Assembly: GCA_003557805.1 (NCBI GenBank) | Contig: PWNY01000065.1 | Location: forward strand, 1-35,103 | DNA length: 35,103 nt | Source of the DNA: Bacteroidales bacterium | GTDB lineage: Bacteria > Bacteroidota > Bacteroidia > Bacteroidales > UBA7960 | Reading direction: 5' to 3' | In this document: positions 33,041-35,103 of the stretch, piece after piece | Layout of the letters: each line of letters opens with the position of its first letter | How positions within the stretch are numbered: the first letter of the stretch is position 1 | Translations under genes and position numbers: made by a program | The notes under the pieces: generated by a model | Seen by the model: only the letters and a program-made list of their open reading frames with translations | The model's database searches: none | Told to the model about the DNA's origin: nothing

Positions 33041-33068
33041 AATCAAAACACCGCTGTTTTTTTTGATT
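33041..33068 (-). terminator. Possible A/T-rich terminator after aroC
   Basis: On the minus strand AATC...AAAACA pairs with TGTTTTGATT around a GCGG loop, with a four-A bulge, followed by ATTTATT, starting four bases after the aroC stop. If active it would separate aroC-aroA transcription from the his leader. The stem is weak. Confidence 0.35.
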
Positions 33069-33071
33069 TTT

Positions 33072-34067
33072 TTACATCACCTCTTGAAAACCCTGGGCAT
33101 TTGCAGTGAGTTTTAGGTCTGCCAGGGCAATCGCGGTTATTGCCTCAATAACCACCGGTACCCTCAGTGCAATGCAGGCATCATGCCTTCCGCCGATTAT
33201 TAGTTCTTCTACCTTTCCCGAGTCTATATTAATGGTTTTCTGTTTTTTTGATATGCTTGAGGTTGGTTTAACCGCCACCCTGAATATCAAATCATTACCA
33301 TTGGTCAATCCACCGTTTATACCGCCGGCATGATTTGTGGCTGTTCTTCCACCGGTGTCTGTAATAGTGTCGTTATGTTCACTGCCCTTCATTGACCCGG
33401 CCATGAAGCCTGATCCGAACTCAATGCCCTTGATTGCCGGTACGGCAAATGCAAGATGGCTGATCAGGGACTCTACAGGGTCAAAGAAAGGCTCACCCAG
33501 GCCTGCCGGTAAGTTACCGGCCCTGCACTCTACAATACCCCCAATGCTGTCACCTTCCCTGAGTGCATTATCTACAGCCGCATTTATGTCGGTACTCCCC
33601 CCGGCACTAATGAGCCCGGCAGATATATCCGCCCATGGCAACAGTTTTTTAGCAACGGCTCCTGCTGCTACAAGCGCAAGGGTCAACCTGCCTGAAAAAT
33701 GGCCGCCTCCCCTTGGGTCATTAAAGCCCCTGAAGCGTTTCCAGGCCGTGAAGTCTGCATGCCCCGGCCTGGGGGTCCCGGCCAGCTTTGAATAATCCCC
33801 CGGCCTGGTGTTTTTGTTCTCGAACAGTATAGTGAGTGGTGCGCCTGTCGTATGGCCCTTGAATATCCCCGAAACTACCAGGGGCATATCATCTTCTTTC
33901 CTTGGCGTTGTACCTTTGCCTCCTGCCTTACGCCTTTCAAGCCAGGGCAGGAAGTCCTTTTCCGAAAGCGGTGTTCCCGGCGGGCAACCGTCAATGGTCA
34001 CTCCTATGTTTTTTCCGTGGGATTCACCGAAAATGGAAATCCTGAAAACTCTTCCGAATGTATTCAT
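33072..34067 (-). CDS. aroC: Chorismate synthase AroC
   Basis: Last shikimate-pathway enzyme: converts EPSP to chorismate with reduced FMN. The 331 residues carry the signatures FGESHGKNIGVTIDGCPPG near residues 14-32, RPGHADFTAWKRF, DPRGGGHFSGRLTLALVAAG and GRHDACIALRVPVVIEA near the C-terminus. It is slightly short of the usual 350-370. Its ATG overlaps the aroA stop (ATGA), so the two aro genes are translationally coupled. Downstream lies the his leader region. Confidence 0.97.
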   Translation of the reverse strand: MNTFGRVFRISIFGESHGKNIGVTIDGCPPGTPLSEKDFLPWLERRKAGGKGTTPRKEDDMPLVVSGIFKGHTTGAPLTILFENKNTRPGDYSKLAGTPRPGHADFTAWKRFRGFNDPRGGGHFSGRLTLALVAAGAVAKKLLPWADISAGLISAGGSTDINAAVDNALREGDSIGGIVECRAGNLPAGLGEPFFDPVESLISHLAFAVPAIKGIEFGSGFMAGSMKGSEHNDTITDTGGRTATNHAGGINGGLTNGNDLIFRVAVKPTSSISKKQKTINIDSGKVEELIIGGRHDACIALRVPVVIEAITAIALADLKLTANAQGFQEVM

Positions 34068-35103
34068 TGTTTTATTTTCTCAAGGTCATCAAAAAAATCA
34101 GGGTATGATTTGTTAACGGCTTCAGCCCCCTCAATACAAACCATGCCTTCTGCATTTAATCCTGCAACTGCTGCAGCCATTGCAATCCTGTGGTCGGAGT
34201 GCGAGCCGACAGTTGCCGGCCGTATGGTTCCTCCTCTTATTACCATTGTGTCGCCATCCACCCGGGTAAAAACCCCCATCCTGTCGAGGATATCCTTTAT
34301 GCTCATTGCCCTGTCGCTCTCCTTTGCCCTCAGGCGGCCGGCTCCACTGATGCGGGTGTCACCTTCACAGTTTGCGGCAAGTACTGCAAGCGGAGGGAAC
34401 AGGTCCGGACAGTGGGTGGCATCAAACTCAAATGCCCTCAGTTTGCTTTTTCTGACTGAGACTTCATCTTTATTTATGCTCATCCCTGCCCCGGCAGCCT
34501 CAAGAGCCTCAAGTATTTTCCTGTCAGCCTGTGCAGAAAGGGTGTTCAGGCCCGACACACTTATCTCGCCTCCGGTGGCACCTGCCACAAGCAAAAATGC
34601 CGCACCGCTCCAGTCTCCTTCAACAGTATAGTCACATGCACTGTATTTTAGTGGAGCCGGAACATATATACAGGTATATTCATTGTTGTCAGGCTCAACA
34701 CCGAAAGCCTTCATTATCTCCATGGTCAGGTCGATATATGGCCTGCTTTTGAGGGATTCAATATTAAGGTATATACTGGATGATGACAGGGGTGCACCAA
34801 TGAGGATACCCGTCAGGACCTGGGAGCTGAGCGAGGCATCGATTGTGGCATGCCCGCCCCTGAAAGGCCCCTTGATATATACCGGCGGGTGGCCATTATC
34901 TGTGCTGCACTCTACCCCAAGCGCCCCGAGTGATGAAACAATACTGTGCATGGGTCTTTTAAGGAGGCTGCCTCTTCCTGTGAGGATGTATTGATTTCCG
35001 AGCGCGGCTGCAATACCGGAGAACATTCTTATGCCCAGGCCCGACTCACCGCAGTCCAGTGTAGTCGTTCCCTCGGGCCTGATCACCCCCTTTATCCCTT
35101 CAA
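34064..35103 (-). CDS. aroA: 3-phosphoshikimate 1-carboxyvinyltransferase AroA, 5' truncated by window edge
   Basis: EPSP synthase, the penultimate shikimate-pathway step. The frame is open to the window edge (EGIKGVIRPEGTTTLDCGES reads through a GTG at 35086), and the N-terminal SDKS-type region is outside. Present are GLGIRMFSGIAAALG, GRGSLLKRPM, EGDWSGAAFLLVAGA, RAKESDRAMSIKDIL and GSHSDHRIAMAAAVAGL, all EPSP synthase motifs. About 347 residues are visible, against roughly 410-430 for the family. It ends overlapping the aroC start by 4 bases. Confidence 0.95.
   Translation of the reverse strand, partial: EGIKGVIRPEGTTTLDCGESGLGIRMFSGIAAALGNQYILTGRGSLLKRPMHSIVSSLGALGVECSTDNGHPPVYIKGPFRGGHATIDASLSSQVLTGILIGAPLSSSSIYLNIESLKSRPYIDLTMEIMKAFGVEPDNNEYTCIYVPAPLKYSACDYTVEGDWSGAAFLLVAGATGGEISVSGLNTLSAQADRKILEALEAAGAGMSINKDEVSVRKSKLRAFEFDATHCPDLFPPLAVLAANCEGDTRISGAGRLRAKESDRAMSIKDILDRMGVFTRVDGDTMVIRGGTIRPATVGSHSDHRIAMAAAVAGLNAEGMVCIEGAEAVNKSYPDFFDDLEKIKQ

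Larger units (their letters stand above)
32730..33071 (-). promoter_or_regulatory. Tandem histidine attenuator region (only gene-free stretch over 300 bases)
   Basis: Between aroC and hisG. In transcription order it holds a weak stem after aroC, a promoter-like site, the CCCTGATTCAGGG palindrome, leader peptide 1, terminator 1, leader peptide 2, an antiterminator segment with a local CTTTTG/CAAAAG hairpin (32820-32839), a small ATGGT/ACCAT hairpin (32802-32815), terminator 2 and the hisG start. Almost every base is accounted for by one two-stage attenuation device. Confidence 0.8.

Noticed and set aside
1..35103. tRNA, rRNA, CRISPR array, insertion sequence or riboswitch
   Set aside because: Gaps between genes are short and were read on both strands; none shows a cloverleaf, direct-repeat array, transposase or recognised riboswitch core.

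Overview
The window is chromosomal DNA of a member of the Bacteroidota. Three things point there: a contiguous porP-gldK-gldL-gldM-gldN cluster of the type IX secretion system (T9SS), several upstream sites matching the Bacteroidota promoter (TTG, about 20 bases, TAnnTTTG), and an absence of clear Shine-Dalgarno sequences. It looks like core genome: dense, moderate GC, with no insertion sequence, prophage, tRNA, rRNA or CRISPR array seen. An order such as Bacteroidales or Marinilabiliales is plausible, but this is a guess.

Layout. 1-2629 (+): the 3' part of a class I (iron-sulfur) fumarase, then a complete class II fumarase (fumC), closed by a bidirectional terminator. 2701-12089 (-): topA, an arginase-like protein with broken metal sites, then porP, gldK, gldL, gldM and gldN; gldN carries an in-frame stop inside its signal peptide. 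12257-13594 (+): miaB. 13624-18202 (-): ftsX, a DUF3098 gene, uppP and truB, then queA (with its own promoter) and ispD. 18333-21403 (+): dprA and a DUF2207 membrane protein. 21404-22855 (-): a ChaN-like protein and cytidine deaminase. 23021-23973 (+): a YtxH, holin-like and unknown three-gene unit. 24002-25186 (-): a membrane metallophosphoesterase. 25239-26111 (+): a short-chain dehydrogenase whose end overlaps hisIE. 26070-32729 (-): the complete operon hisG-hisD-hisCB-hisH-hisA-hisF-hisIE. 33072-35103 (-): aroC and the 3' part of aroA.

Main discovery. The 340-base gap between aroC and hisG holds two successive histidine leader peptides on the minus strand. The first is 17 residues with four consecutive His codons. 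The second is 14 residues with five His codons. Each is followed by its own hairpin plus an eight-T run, and each has a plausible competing antiterminator helix. This reads as a tandem (double) transcription attenuator in front of hisG. The start codon of the second leader directly abuts the T-run of the first terminator.

The his operon also contains a HisC-HisB fusion: histidinol-phosphate aminotransferase joined to imidazoleglycerol-phosphate dehydratase, with no histidinol-phosphatase domain. That step must be encoded elsewhere. Together the his genes carry out every step from PRPP and ATP to histidinol phosphate plus the final oxidation to histidine. aroC and aroA supply the last two steps to chorismate. 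The T9SS genes encode the outer-membrane ring lipoprotein and its partner (GldK, GldN), the inner-membrane motor (GldL, GldM) and a PorP/SprF-type outer-membrane protein.
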